NCBI GenBank assembly: GCA_016871175.1
Contig: VFZL01000001.1
Location: 192,218 to 256,217, forward strand
Direction of reading: 5' to 3'
Origin: Acidimicrobiia bacterium
Lineage (GTDB): Bacteria > Acidobacteriota > Vicinamibacteria > Vicinamibacterales > CAVVIG01
DNA length: 64,000 nt
This document shows, piece by piece, positions 8,329-17,323 of the stretch. The notes under the pieces are model-generated. The model had not been told where the DNA came from, ran no database searches, and worked only from the letters and a program-made list of their open reading frames with translations. Position numbers and translations under genes: made by a program. Numbering within the stretch: position 1 is the stretch's first letter; each line of letters starts with the position of its first letter.

Positions 8329-9539
8329 TGACCGCCGCGAACGCCTCGTCTGGACGCACGGCGCCTCGAGTAGCGGCGGTTCTGTTTGGTGGCCGATCGC
8401 TCGAGCACGACGTGTCGATCGTCAGCGGTCTTCAGATCCTGCACGCACTCGACCCCGCCACGTGTACCCCGATGCCGGTCTACATCGACCAGCAGCTGCG
8501 ATGGTGGATCGGCGATGATCTGTGGCACACGGAGTCGTTCAAGCGCGGCGGGCCGAATCGGTCGCGCCTGACCGAAGTGCACCTCGGCGCCGGCTTCGGG
8601 ACATCCATGCTCGTCCCGGTCAGGGCCCCAGGCACCTTCTCGCGGGAGGCCATGCACGTCGACGTCTTCCTGCCCATGCTCCACGGGACCTACGGTGAGG
8701 ATGGTGCCATTCAGGGCCTGCTGGAAGTGAGCGGATGCGCATACGTCGGCTGCGGAGTCACAGCGTCCGCACTCGGGATGAACAAGCGGCTCACGAAGGT
8801 GTTGGCAGCCAACGCGGGTGTACCGATCGTGCCGTGTGTGGCGTGCGAGCGTGCGGTCCTCGAGCACGACTCTGTCTGGACGCGCGACGTTGTGCAACAG
8901 GTCGAGCGGGCCTTTGGCTGGCCGGTGATCGTGAAGCCGTGCAATCTAGGTTCCAGCGCCGGTGTGTCGACCGCGTCGACGTCGGGCGACCTCGTCGCGG
9001 CCATCCTGAAGGTGTTCGAGTACGACGTCGAGGCGCTGATCGAGCCCTTCATCAAGAACCGGCTCGAGCTGAACGTGGCGGTCGCCGGCCTCGACGAGCC
9101 CGTGCCGTCGGTGACCGAGATGCCCGCAACGTCCACCGCGTCGATTCTCAGTTTCAGCGAGAAATACAAGCGACAGGGTGGCAAGAGCGTGGGCACGAGC
9201 CAGGGTATGGCGGGCGCGCTCCGCGTACTCGATCCCCACGATCTGCCCGAGGAGCTGAGACGCCGTGCCCAGCAGCACGCCGTGACGGTGTTCCGCGCGT
9301 TGGGCTGTGAGGGAATCTCGCGGATCGACTTCCTCATCGACGCCGACGACGACACGTTGTACTTCAACGAGATCAATACACTGCCTGGATCGCTCGCCTT
9401 CTATCTCTGGTCGGCGGCGCCGCATCACTGGACGATCACGGAGCTCTTGAATCGCCTAATCGGCCGCGCCGAGCGTCTCCGTGCCATGAAGCGCGGTCTC
9501 CAGCGGCAACCTCCCGCGGAGCTCCAACTCTTTGGTTAG
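8328..9539 (+). CDS. D-alanine--D-alanine ligase-like ATP-grasp enzyme
   Basis: ATP-grasp ligase of 403 residues. It starts with the Ddl-type VLFGGRSLEHDVSIVSG (near 18-35), has the ATP-binding GWPVIVKPCNLGSSAGVS near 200 and ends with the metal and D-Ala-binding FNEINTLPGSLAFYLW near 345-360. These are the landmarks of D-Ala:D-Ala (or D-Lac/D-Ser) ligases. At ~400 residues it is longer than typical Ddl (300-360). Its ATG overlaps the Mur ligase TGA by one base; a GTG at 8325 is also in frame. Whether it makes ordinary D-Ala-D-Ala or another dipeptide or depsipeptide for the neighbouring Mur ligase cannot be told. A housekeeping ddl normally sits in the murein cluster, so this is probably a second, specialised enzyme. 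Confidence 0.85.
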   Translation: MTAANASSGRTAPRVAAVLFGGRSLEHDVSIVSGLQILHALDPATCTPMPVYIDQQLRWWIGDDLWHTESFKRGGPNRSRLTEVHLGAGFGTSMLVPVRAPGTFSREAMHVDVFLPMLHGTYGEDGAIQGLLEVSGCAYVGCGVTASALGMNKRLTKVLAANAGVPIVPCVACERAVLEHDSVWTRDVVQQVERAFGWPVIVKPCNLGSSAGVSTASTSGDLVAAILKVFEYDVEALIEPFIKNRLELNVAVAGLDEPVPSVTEMPATSTASILSFSEKYKRQGGKSVGTSQGMAGALRVLDPHDLPEELRRRAQQHAVTVFRALGCEGISRIDFLIDADDDTLYFNEINTLPGSLAFYLWSAAPHHWTITELLNRLIGRAERLRAMKRGLQRQPPAELQLFG

Positions 9540-11837
9540 TCCTTGGTCAACGACTGACGCTGGATGACCGTCGCGAGCAGCGCGGCAGTCGCAGCGAGTG
9601 TCTCCGGTTGGACGGGCTTGGGGAGGTGGACCTGGAAGCCGGCGCCGAGCACCCGTGCGCGCTCCCCGTCGCCCGCAGACGCCGTGACGGCCGCGGCAGG
9701 GATGTCTGCATAGGAGGCGGCGGTCTGCCGGCGGATTGTGCGGAGGAGCTCGTAGCCGTCCTGCTCGGGCATGGCGAGGTCGGTCAGCAGCACGTCGAAA
9801 TGCTCGCGCGACAGCCACTGCACAGCCTCCGAAGCGGATGCCGCGGCTCGAACGATCGCGCCGCCGCCCTCGAGAGTCGAGGTCATGACCTCGCGCGCGT
9901 CCCCATCGTCGTCGACGACGAGCACACGGACACCCGTCAGCGCGCGCCCGGCGCGCACGAGTTGGTCGCGCGACTCCAGAGCGACTGCTGCCCATGCCGC
10001 GGCGGCGGACTCGCCCTGGCCGGACGGACTCTGGCCGCCCGGCGGGGAGGCCAGCGGCGGGAGGGCGCCGGATCCGGCCGCGGTCGAGGCGACTGGGAGC
10101 GACACCGTGAAGGTGGCGCCCGTACCCGCGCCGTCGCTCTGCGCGCTGATGCGGCCTCCTTGTGCCTCGATCAGCCGACGGGCAATGAAGAGACCCAGCC
10201 CGAGTCCCCCGACGCTGCGGGCCATCGTGTTGTCGGCCTGCCGGAAGCGCTCGAACACATGTGGCAGGAAGGTGGGCTCGATCCCGCTGCCCGTGTCGAT
10301 GACGCGGACCTCGACGTGCTCGCCCAGGGCCGTCATGTCAACCGCGATCCGCCCGCCGCGCGGCGTGAACTTCACGGCGTTGGACAGGATATTCAGGAAC
10401 ACTTGCTCGAGGCGTCGGGGATCACCGAGTACGGCGGTCCCGGGATTCGCTGTGACGCGAACCTCGAGTGCTTTTGCCTCGGCGAGCGGCAAAATCGCTT
10501 CGGCGGCTCCGCGTACGTTCTCGCCGAGGTCGACGGTCTGGCGATCAATCGGCGCCCGCCCGGCCACGATCCGCGACACGTCGAGCAACTCCTCGATGAG
10601 GTGCGCCTGTCGCGTGGCATTCGAGTAGATAGCTTCAATCGCTCGGGCGTGGCGTGATTCGTCGAGCGTCCCGTTCTTCAGCAACGACGCCCAGCCCAAC
10701 ATCGCATTGAGCGGTGTGCGGAGCTCGTGAGGGACCGTGGACAGGAACTCATCCTTTGCGCGGTTGGCCTCCTCGGCCGCGTTCCGTGCCGCCTGAGCGG
10801 ACTCGTAGAGACGCGCGCGCTCGAGCGCTTGTGCGCAATGTTGCGCCACCGACAGCAGCAGCGCTGAATATCCCGGATCGAAGTGCACGGGTGCCGTGAA
10901 GTGGAAGAGCAGCACGCCCATGACTGCGTTCTCGATGAGCAAGGGCAGCGCGGCGGCTGACGTAAAGCCCCCGTCGGCGGCCGGCGCGGCCGACGCCGGA
11001 TACTGTCGCTGGAGCTCGTCGAACGATGAGACGAGGATCGGCTGGCGACGCCGCACCGCCGCAACGGACAGAAGGCCTTCGTTGGCCGGATATCGTTGCC
11101 ACGCCTCGCCGACCGAACGGGGGTACCCATCGGCATAGAGCGTTTCGAACGTCGTGTTCCCCTCGCTCGGGATCAACACGGAAGCTGCCGACGCGCCCAC
11201 GACGATCTTCCCCCGGGTGAACCATGACCCGAGCGACGGCGTCCACGGTCACCGCCTCCGACAACCCGACGCTGAGCTCGTATAGCTTGTTCGTCCGCGC
11301 CGCGAGCCCGCGGTATTTGGCCTCGCTCTCACGCAGGCGTTCCTCGGCCTTCTGGCGCTCTCGAAGCTCGAGATCCGCGCGGCCGCGAGACTTCTCCGCT
11401 TCCGCCAGTAGGCGCTCGGCCTCCGCTCGGGAGTCGCGGTCCGAGAGCGCCTGCCGCCGCAGCCGACGCATCGAGAGGCTGATGACGGTGCCGGTCAGGA
11501 TGAAGAACGTGAGCGCGAGGTAGTCGTCCGGTCGCTGAATGAACAACGTGTAGCGGGGCTCGACGAAGAAGTACATCCCCGCAATCGCCGCGCAGAGCGT
11601 TGCGAAGAGTCCCGGGCCTGACCCGCCGGTCCACGCGGCCACCGCCACGGCGGCGGAGAACACGGCTAGGGGAAAGCGATCGCCGAGTACCGGCGAGAGC
11701 GCGTACTGAACGAGCCCCGCGACCCCACAGGTGACCAGCGCCAGCGTGTACCCCACGAACAGTGGGTGGCCGGGACGCTCCCGTTCGCCATGCGGCTCTT
11801 CCTCAGGCGGTCCTTGGGGCCTACCGATGCGAGCCAT
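9536..11837 (-). pseudogene. Hybrid sensor histidine kinase, frameshifted
   Basis: A membrane hybrid kinase read in two frames. The first (ATG 11837 to ~11210) has about four membrane segments resembling the KdpD-type DUF4118 sensor region, then a coiled coil. The second (~11210 to 9536) has a GAF-like domain, HisKA with the phospho-accepting His at 10727-10729 (TVPHELRTPLNAML), HATPase (RLEQVFLNILSNAVKF; GGLGLGLFIARRL) and a C-terminal receiver with the Asp in LLTDLAMPEQDGYEL and the conserved Lys in HLPKP. The frames meet at a run of five C at 11210-11214; removing one base gives continuous VHPGKIVVGASAASV. So it is either one gene with a one-base insertion or sequencing error, or a genuinely split sensor and kinase. 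The last bases overlap the ligase stop on the other strand. Confidence 0.8.
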
Positions 11838-11913
11838 GCGGCTCTGGCCTCGAGCGGCTGCTCCCCCGCCGCCTCACGCGGGGGCATGTGGCCGCACACC
11901 CCTGCCCGCTACT

Positions 11914-12567
11914 TCAATATCGGCGCTTCTGTTGTCGGACGATATCGAACTTGGCCGTATCGGCGACGGCCATCACGGCCATGACACCGGCCTGCACGGG
12001 GTCCGACACGACGAGGTCCGCAACGTCCGGGACGCTCCCCGCCATGTTCAGCGAGATGACGACAAGTCCTTTCTGACGCACATCTTCGACGGCCTTCGAG
12101 ATGTCGCCGCCCATCAGCGACCCCGCCAGCACGCACAGACGCACGCGTGGGAGGCGGACGAGGGCGCGCACGGCCGCGGCCAGCGCCTCCTCCCCGACGA
12201 GTGGAATGGTATCGATTGAGATCCGCTCTCCGCGGATGTTGTGGCGGTCCGCCTCGGTGATGGCCCCGAGCGCTACCTGGCCGACTTGGGCCCCGCCACC
12301 CATGATCACGATCCGCTTGCCGTACAGCTTCGCGAAGGAGGGAATCACCTCGACGCTGCGCACGCCGGGGACGTCGCCGAGCTCGTGGATCACGGACTCC
12401 AAGGGGCGCTCGGTTGCGAACTCGAGATACACCTGCGCCTCCGGCGGTTGACGATCCAGGATATCGACGTGGGTGATATTCGCCTCGTGGTTGGCGAGCA
12501 CGCGGCTGAGCCCGAAGAGTATGCCGGGTTGATTGGTGACGGACGTGAGCACGGCGTACACAGGCAT
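11914..12567 (-). CDS. ACT-domain protein, DUF5612-like
   Basis: About 217 residues from ATG 12567, where similarity appears to begin (MPVYAVLTSVTNQPGIL); an in-frame start at 12648 adds 27 unlikely residues. Residues 1-75 are an ACT domain, a small-molecule-binding regulatory module common in amino-acid metabolism. The remainder, with GKRIVIMGGGAQVGQVALG near 83-101 and LAGSLMGGDISKAVEDV, looks like a dinucleotide-binding-like fold. It resembles the DUF5612 family, ACT proteins best known from archaea, with no assigned reaction. It is divergent from the IMP-dehydrogenase-like gene with ~215 bases between, so shared regulation is possible but unproven. Confidence 0.6.
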   Translation of the reverse strand: MPVYAVLTSVTNQPGILFGLSRVLANHEANITHVDILDRQPPEAQVYLEFATERPLESVIHELGDVPGVRSVEVIPSFAKLYGKRIVIMGGGAQVGQVALGAITEADRHNIRGERISIDTIPLVGEEALAAAVRALVRLPRVRLCVLAGSLMGGDISKAVEDVRQKGLVVISLNMAGSVPDVADLVVSDPVQAGVMAVMAVADTAKFDIVRQQKRRY

Positions 12568-12708
12568 GTCCGACTGTACCACGCGCTCGACTCCGACGCG
12601 GGTGCGGAGCCGACCGAGGTTCTCCTCCCTTCCTTCCGGCGTGCCCACGGCGGCGTCTGGTGTACATTGGCTGAATCGACACCGTTCACGCGATTCTTGG
12701 GAGGCGAC

Positions 12709-12786
12709 TTGCGCACGCTGTGGAGTTTCGACGCCACCGACCTGGTGGGCGAGGCGGGCCGGGGCGGAGCCCCGAGTAGCCAGTGA
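12709..12786 (+). CDS. Possible 25-residue leader ORF coupled to guaB
   Basis: A TTG at 12709 preceded by a strong ribosome-binding sequence (GGGAGG at 12699-12704) opens a 25-residue ORF whose TGA (12784-12786) overlaps the guaB GTG (12783) in a GTGA arrangement. It could serve translational coupling. Its second half spells out a CGGGGC-GGA-GCCCCG hairpin, so the coding potential may be accidental. No similarity is recognised. Confidence 0.25.
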   Translation: MRTLWSFDATDLVGEAGRGGAPSSQ

Positions 12787-14264
12787 CCCTCATCGAGTTC
12801 GTGCGCGGTTGCACGTTCGACGACTTCCTCCTGACGCCCCAGTGCGGGATCCTGCCGCGCCGCGACCCGCAGGTGGTCGACCTGTCGGCGCGCTTCTCGC
12901 GCCATCTCACGCTGCGCCGGCCGATCGTGTCGGCCAACATGGACACGGTCACGCGCGCGGCGATGGCCATTGTCTTGGCGGAGGAGGGCGGACTCGGCAT
13001 CGTCGATCGCGGCTTCCGGTCTGGCGACATCGGGCCCCAGGTGGCCGAGATTGCCATCGTGAAGCGGACGCAGCACGGCGTCATTGCCGATCCTCACGCC
13101 ATCGAGGACACCGCGCATGTCGAAGACGCGCGCCGCGCCATGGAGCGCACCAAGGTGGGGACGCTGGCCGTCGTCGACGGACGGCGACGCCTCCGCGGCC
13201 TGCTCACCGAGCGTGACATCCGTTTCGTTCCCGGTGACGCGGCAGTGGCCGAGCGAATGACTCCGCGGGAACGGCTCGTGCTGCACGAAGGCCCCATCAC
13301 GTTGGCCGATGCGGAGCGCGTGATGGTCGAACGAAAGGTCAAGAAGCTCCCGCTCATCGAGCCCGATGGCACCCTGATGGGGCTCGTCACGGCCAAGGAT
13401 CTCATGAAGCAAGCCCAGCATCCGTTCGCCACGCGCCACCGGCTCGGCCGCCTCGTGGTGGGTGCTGCCGTGGGTGCAACGGGCGATTACTTGGAGCGTG
13501 CCATCGAGGTGCAGCGGGCGGGCGCCGATGTGATCGTCATCGACATCGCGCACGGGCACTCGCAGGTGATGGAGCGCGCGTTGGCCGAGGTCCGGAAGCG
13601 TTGCGCCGATGTCGACATCGTTGCCGGAAACGTCGCCACGGGTGAAGGCGCGCGGTTCTTGCTCGAGAGGGGAGCCGATGCGATCAAGGTTGGTATCGGC
13701 CCGGGCGGCGGCTGCTCCACGCGACTGACAACGAACTTCGGCATTCCACAGGTGGAAGCGCTCGTGCGCTGTCGACAGGTGGTGGACGGCGCGGTCCCGA
13801 TCATCGCCGACGGAGGGATTCGCCGGGATGGGGCCCTGACGCAGGCGCTGTTGTTCGGCGGAGATACGGTCATGCTCGGGACCGCGTTCGCAAGCACCGA
13901 TGAGGCTCCCGGCGAGATCGTGCACAAAGCGGTGGTCGTGCCCGAGTCGCAGAAGATTGTCCAGGTGCCGTTCAAGGCATTCCGAGGCATGGCGTCGATT
14001 GGCGCGGTGCGAGATCGACTCGACATCGAGGACTCCGATCCGAATGAGGTGGAAGCCATCGGGGCCGAAGGGATCGAGGTCAGCGTACCGGCCCGCGGGT
14101 CAGCCCGAGTCGTCATTCACGACATGCTGAAGCACTTATGCTCCGCCATCAGTTATGGCGGCGCCACGAGTCTGGCAGCGCTGCAGCTCGCCTTTCGAGC
14201 AGACCCTATGCGCTATCTCGTCAAGCTGAGCGTTGCGTCTCGCGTGGAGTCGTTCCAGCGCTGA
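12783..14264 (+). CDS. guaB: IMP dehydrogenase, variant catalytic loop
   Basis: A 493-residue TIM-barrel enzyme of the IMP dehydrogenase/GMP reductase family with the N-terminal CTFDDFLLTP, a CBS pair inserted at residues ~95-210, the nucleotide-binding ADGGIRRDGALTQALLFGG near 340, and the family's dimer and phosphate-binding elements. IMP dehydrogenase makes XMP, the committed step to GMP. The loop carrying the catalytic Cys reads GIGPGGGCSTR (near 305-315) instead of the usual GIGPGSICTTR, and the flap region reads FRGMASIGA instead of YRGMGSLGA. It is therefore a divergent subfamily whose activity should not be assumed. A stop codon sits directly before GTG 12783, so translation cannot start earlier in this frame. 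The last 44 bases overlap the convergent LLM gene. Confidence 0.8.
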   Translation: MTLIEFVRGCTFDDFLLTPQCGILPRRDPQVVDLSARFSRHLTLRRPIVSANMDTVTRAAMAIVLAEEGGLGIVDRGFRSGDIGPQVAEIAIVKRTQHGVIADPHAIEDTAHVEDARRAMERTKVGTLAVVDGRRRLRGLLTERDIRFVPGDAAVAERMTPRERLVLHEGPITLADAERVMVERKVKKLPLIEPDGTLMGLVTAKDLMKQAQHPFATRHRLGRLVVGAAVGATGDYLERAIEVQRAGADVIVIDIAHGHSQVMERALAEVRKRCADVDIVAGNVATGEGARFLLERGADAIKVGIGPGGGCSTRLTTNFGIPQVEALVRCRQVVDGAVPIIADGGIRRDGALTQALLFGGDTVMLGTAFASTDEAPGEIVHKAVVVPESQKIVQVPFKAFRGMASIGAVRDRLDIEDSDPNEVEAIGAEGIEVSVPARGSARVVIHDMLKHLCSAISYGGATSLAALQLAFRADPMRYLVKLSVASRVESFQR

Positions 14265-15297
14265 CGTGTGCGTCGCTCGAGGACGATGGAATCCTGAACG
14301 CCTCCGCGAGCAGCTCGTACGATCGGCACCGCGTGTCGTGTCCGTGCGTGATCGTGACCACCATGACCTCGTCGGCGCCGTACTCGTGAGCGATCGCCTC
14401 GAGCTGCTCACGCACGCGGGTCGGCGTGCCAACTGTCCATCGGCGGTGATGCCCGAGTGCCGAGGCGGCGTCAGGGTTCGCGTCGAGGAATGCCACTGCC
14501 GTCTCCACGGAGGGTACCGGCTCTGGCTGACCCTGGAGGAATCGGACGAACCCCATGCGAGCGCTGGAGGCGATGCGGTTGGCGTCGGCGTCGGTCTCGG
14601 CGCACAACGCCCACGAGGAGACGATGACGTACGGCTCGGATAGTGCGCGCGAGGGTTGGAACGTCTCGCGATAACGTCGTGCGATGGCCGCGCCGTTCGG
14701 GTTGATGAAGTCCGCGAACGCGTAAGGGAGGCCCAGCTCCGCGGCCCAGACAGCGCTTTGAGGCGACGATCCGAGGAGCCAAGGGGCCGGACGTCCTGGA
14801 CTGCCGGGGAGATTGGCGAGCCGCGCAAAGCGGTGGCCGGCGGGCAGCGTGTCGTGCAGATATGCCAGGAGCTCGACGAGCTGCTGCGGGAAGTCGTCGG
14901 GGGCCGCTTGGCGGCGATCGCGCTGCAGGGCGTAGGCCGTGAGCGGGTCGGTTCCAGCGGCCCGCCCGAGCGCGAGGTCGATGCGGTGCGGGAAGAGGCC
15001 GCTGAACATCGTGAACGTCTCAGCAACCTTGAGCGGACTGTAGTGCGGCAGCATCACACCACCGGAGCCGACGCGGATGCGCCGCGTGAGTGCGGCAATT
15101 GGACCGATGAGCACCTCGGGACTGGCGCACGCCAACATCGTCGTCCCATGGTGTTCGGCGACCCAGTAGCGGGTGTAGCCGAGTCGATCGGCCAGCTGCG
15201 CCAGGTCCAGCGAGCGCCGCAAGGCGTCGGCGCTCGTCGAGCCCGCTGACACGGGCGACTGATCGAGCAGACTGAGGCGCAGCGGCATGGACGACAT
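14221..15297 (-). CDS. LLM-class flavin-dependent oxidoreductase
   Basis: A 358-residue bacterial-luciferase-like (F420/FMN) monooxygenase of the 'luciferase family oxidoreductase, group 1' type. N-terminal LRLSLLDQSPVSAG, the signature YWVAEHHGTTMLACASPEVL near 44-63, RIRVGSGGVMLPHYSPL near 75-91 and DLALGRAAGTDPLTA near 108 are all present. Family members are numerous and mostly of unknown substrate. No clear operon partner: it is convergent with guaB and divergent from the AI-2E-type permease. Confidence 0.9.
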   Translation of the reverse strand: MSSMPLRLSLLDQSPVSAGSTSADALRRSLDLAQLADRLGYTRYWVAEHHGTTMLACASPEVLIGPIAALTRRIRVGSGGVMLPHYSPLKVAETFTMFSGLFPHRIDLALGRAAGTDPLTAYALQRDRRQAAPDDFPQQLVELLAYLHDTLPAGHRFARLANLPGSPGRPAPWLLGSSPQSAVWAAELGLPYAFADFINPNGAAIARRYRETFQPSRALSEPYVIVSSWALCAETDADANRIASSARMGFVRFLQGQPEPVPSVETAVAFLDANPDAASALGHHRRWTVGTPTRVREQLEAIAHEYGADEVMVVTITHGHDTRCRSYELLAEAFRIPSSSSDAHVSAGTTPRETQRSA

Positions 15298-15363
15298 GAC
15301 TGCTCCTCAGCTTACTCTGGCGCCGCCCACACGCGATCGTGCGACCTCCGGTATGCTGGTCTC

Positions 15364-16515
15364 GTGCCCTCCTTGACTGCGCGGTGGCTCGCCCTGGTAT
15401 TGGGGCTGCTGGTGGCGCTGTACCTCTGCTGGCTCATGCTCCAGCCGTTCGTCGACGTGCTGCTGTGGGCAGTCGTGTTGGTGGCCGTGTTCATGCCGGT
15501 CTATCGGCGTTTGTTGGCCCGCTTCAACAGTCCGCCGCTCGCCGCGACCCTGTCGACGCTACTGGTTGTCGTCACGATCCTCGCACCCGCCACGCTCGTG
15601 ACAATCGCCGTCATCGGCGAGATCTCTGACATGGCGCGCACCGTCAACACCGGTACCTCGCAGTGGGGTAGCGTCCAGTTGTTGCTCGATCGCGTGCAAC
15701 CATGGCTACCCTGGATCGACCTGTATCAACTGGAATCGCGTGACTTTCTCCTCGAGCGCTTACAGGCCATCAGCGGCGCGTTGGCGAATCGCACGCTCGG
15801 CATGGTGGGCGGCGTCGTGTCCACCGTGGTGCAGACCTTTCTCGTGGTCTTCACGATGTTCTACGTGTTTCGGGACGGCGACGCCATTCGTCGGGCGTTC
15901 TACGACGTCTTGCCGCTGGACCGCATGCAGGCCCGGGCCGTGGTGGCGCGGACGCAAGAGGTGATCGGCGCCAGCGTGTACGGCGTCCTCGTCGTCGCGG
16001 CGATCCAGGGGTTTCTCGGGGGCTTCATCTTCTGGGCGATCGGGCTGCCGTCTCCGCTGCTGTGGGGCGTGGTCATGTTCTTTCTGTGCATGATCCCCAT
16101 GGCCGGCGCGTTTCTCGTGTGGGCGCCGGCGGCGGCGTTGTTGGCCGTCTCAGGTGCGTGGCTCCGTGCTCTGATTCTCACAGCCTGGGGGCTCTTCGTC
16201 GTCGGCGCCGTCGACAACTTCCTGAAGCCCAGGCTCGTTGGCAAGCGCGCGCGGTTACACGAGCTCCTGATCTTCTTTTCTGTCATGGGCGGACTGAACG
16301 TTTTCGGCGTGCTGGGAATCGTCTTGGGGCCTGTGACGGTGGCGCTCACGCTCGCGGTGTTCGAGGTCGTTCGGCAGACCAACCAGTCCCAGGAGTCCGG
16401 ACCCAGCGAGGCGGCTCCCGTGCCGCTCCCCGGCATCCACGCGGATGCTCCGGCCTCCGAGCTGCCTCCGCGACCCGCAGCGGAGAGTCCCACGGTAGTG
16501 GGAGATCGACGGTAG
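15364..16515 (+). CDS. AI-2E family transporter (PF01594-type permease)
   Basis: Inner-membrane permease of 383 residues from GTG 15364, with two N-terminal membrane spans, a loop, and the C-terminal bundle typical of the AI-2E family: VYGVLVVAAIQGFLGGFIFW near 205-225, LWGVVMFFLCMIPMAGAFLV near 235, NFLKPRLVGKRARLHELLIF near 285. Members include TqsA-like exporters and Na+/H+ antiporters, so the family name does not prove AI-2 transport. The last ~45 residues are a Pro/Ala-rich cytoplasmic tail. Confidence 0.9.
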   Translation: MPSLTARWLALVLGLLVALYLCWLMLQPFVDVLLWAVVLVAVFMPVYRRLLARFNSPPLAATLSTLLVVVTILAPATLVTIAVIGEISDMARTVNTGTSQWGSVQLLLDRVQPWLPWIDLYQLESRDFLLERLQAISGALANRTLGMVGGVVSTVVQTFLVVFTMFYVFRDGDAIRRAFYDVLPLDRMQARAVVARTQEVIGASVYGVLVVAAIQGFLGGFIFWAIGLPSPLLWGVVMFFLCMIPMAGAFLVWAPAAALLAVSGAWLRALILTAWGLFVVGAVDNFLKPRLVGKRARLHELLIFFSVMGGLNVFGVLGIVLGPVTVALTLAVFEVVRQTNQSQESGPSEAAPVPLPGIHADAPASELPPRPAAESPTVVGDRR

Positions 16516-16552
16516 GAGGAGCCACCTGCCCGCCGGTCTGGGGCGGATCCTG

Positions 16553-17282
16553 CTAGGGTCTCGAGTCGACCGATCGTTCTACCGCGAGGTAGTCCTCGAG
16601 CACCGCGCGTACGCGTTGTACGGCGGGCTGCCTTCGGGTCACCTCGAACCAGTTGCGGCCCTCGGTTCCCGAGAAGGCGATGTCGACCTGCCGACGGGCC
16701 CGTTCGAGGCGGAGCGGAAGCGTTGGGTCGATCGGGCGGTCCGGTGTGTCCGCCTGCTGAAGCTGGTTGACGAGCGCACCGGCGGCCTTCAAATCGAGCA
16801 CCGACAGCGGCGAGCCGCAGTGCCCGCACGCGGAACACTTCGCCAAGTCGACTGGCGCGCCGCAGTTCGAGCAGTTCACGAATGGCACGTTCCGCCGGAT
16901 CTCCGCGAGTTGCTCGGGTGACACCGGATGCACGAAGTTCTTCTCCCGCAGGAAATCGAAGAATGTGATCAGACGACCGTGTCCGTGCGGACAGCGTCGG
17001 TACTGGAAGCCGACGTTGCGCTGGCGGTCGTGTGTGACCAGGAGTTGCGACGAGCAGCGGGGGCATTTCGTGACTGCCGCCACCGGTCGGCGCTCCTTCG
17101 TCGCCTGCTCGCCGATGAGATGAAAGAGTCGGAGCGTCGCGCCCGGTGTGAGCTGGAGGCTCTCCCGTTGGTCGAACCAGAGCAGGTGGCACGCCAGGCA
17201 CAGGTCGATTTCAACCGACCGACCAAGGTGACCCCCCGAAGGCCTGTGTGGTCAGCGGCGCCTGGCAACTGGGACAGATCAC
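16553..17282 (-). pseudogene. Zinc-ribbon protein, one-base frameshift
   Basis: The frame from GTG 17282 reads ICPSCQAPLTTQAFGG and then meets a run of six C (17232-17237, + strand). With one base removed it continues as HLGRSVEIDLCLACHLLWFD, QLTPGATLRLFHLIGEQ, CPRCSSQLLVTHDRQRN, FITFFDFLREKNF-like sequence and CSNCGAPVDLAKCSACGHC to the stop at 16553. The result is a ~242-residue protein with four CxxC-type zinc knuckles. It resembles a widespread bacterial family of zinc-ribbon proteins of unknown function. Translation from the internal ATG 17083 would give only the last 176 residues and lose two of the knuckles. An intact gene with a sequencing error is the simplest explanation. Confidence 0.7.
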
Positions 17283-17323
17283 GGCGACACGAGTATAGTA
17301 CGGCTCCGAAACGGAGGAGCAGG

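Noticed and set aside
12768-12782. REP-type element CGGGGCGGAGCCCCG
   Set aside because: A similar GGGGCTCCGCCCC also occurs near 21152, but such short GC-rich palindromes are common by chance in high-GC sequence.
15900-17201. 433-residue minus ORF across the AI-2E permease
   Set aside because: It overlaps the permease and only its first part coincides with the zinc-ribbon gene, in the wrong frame; composition is Pro/Arg-rich.
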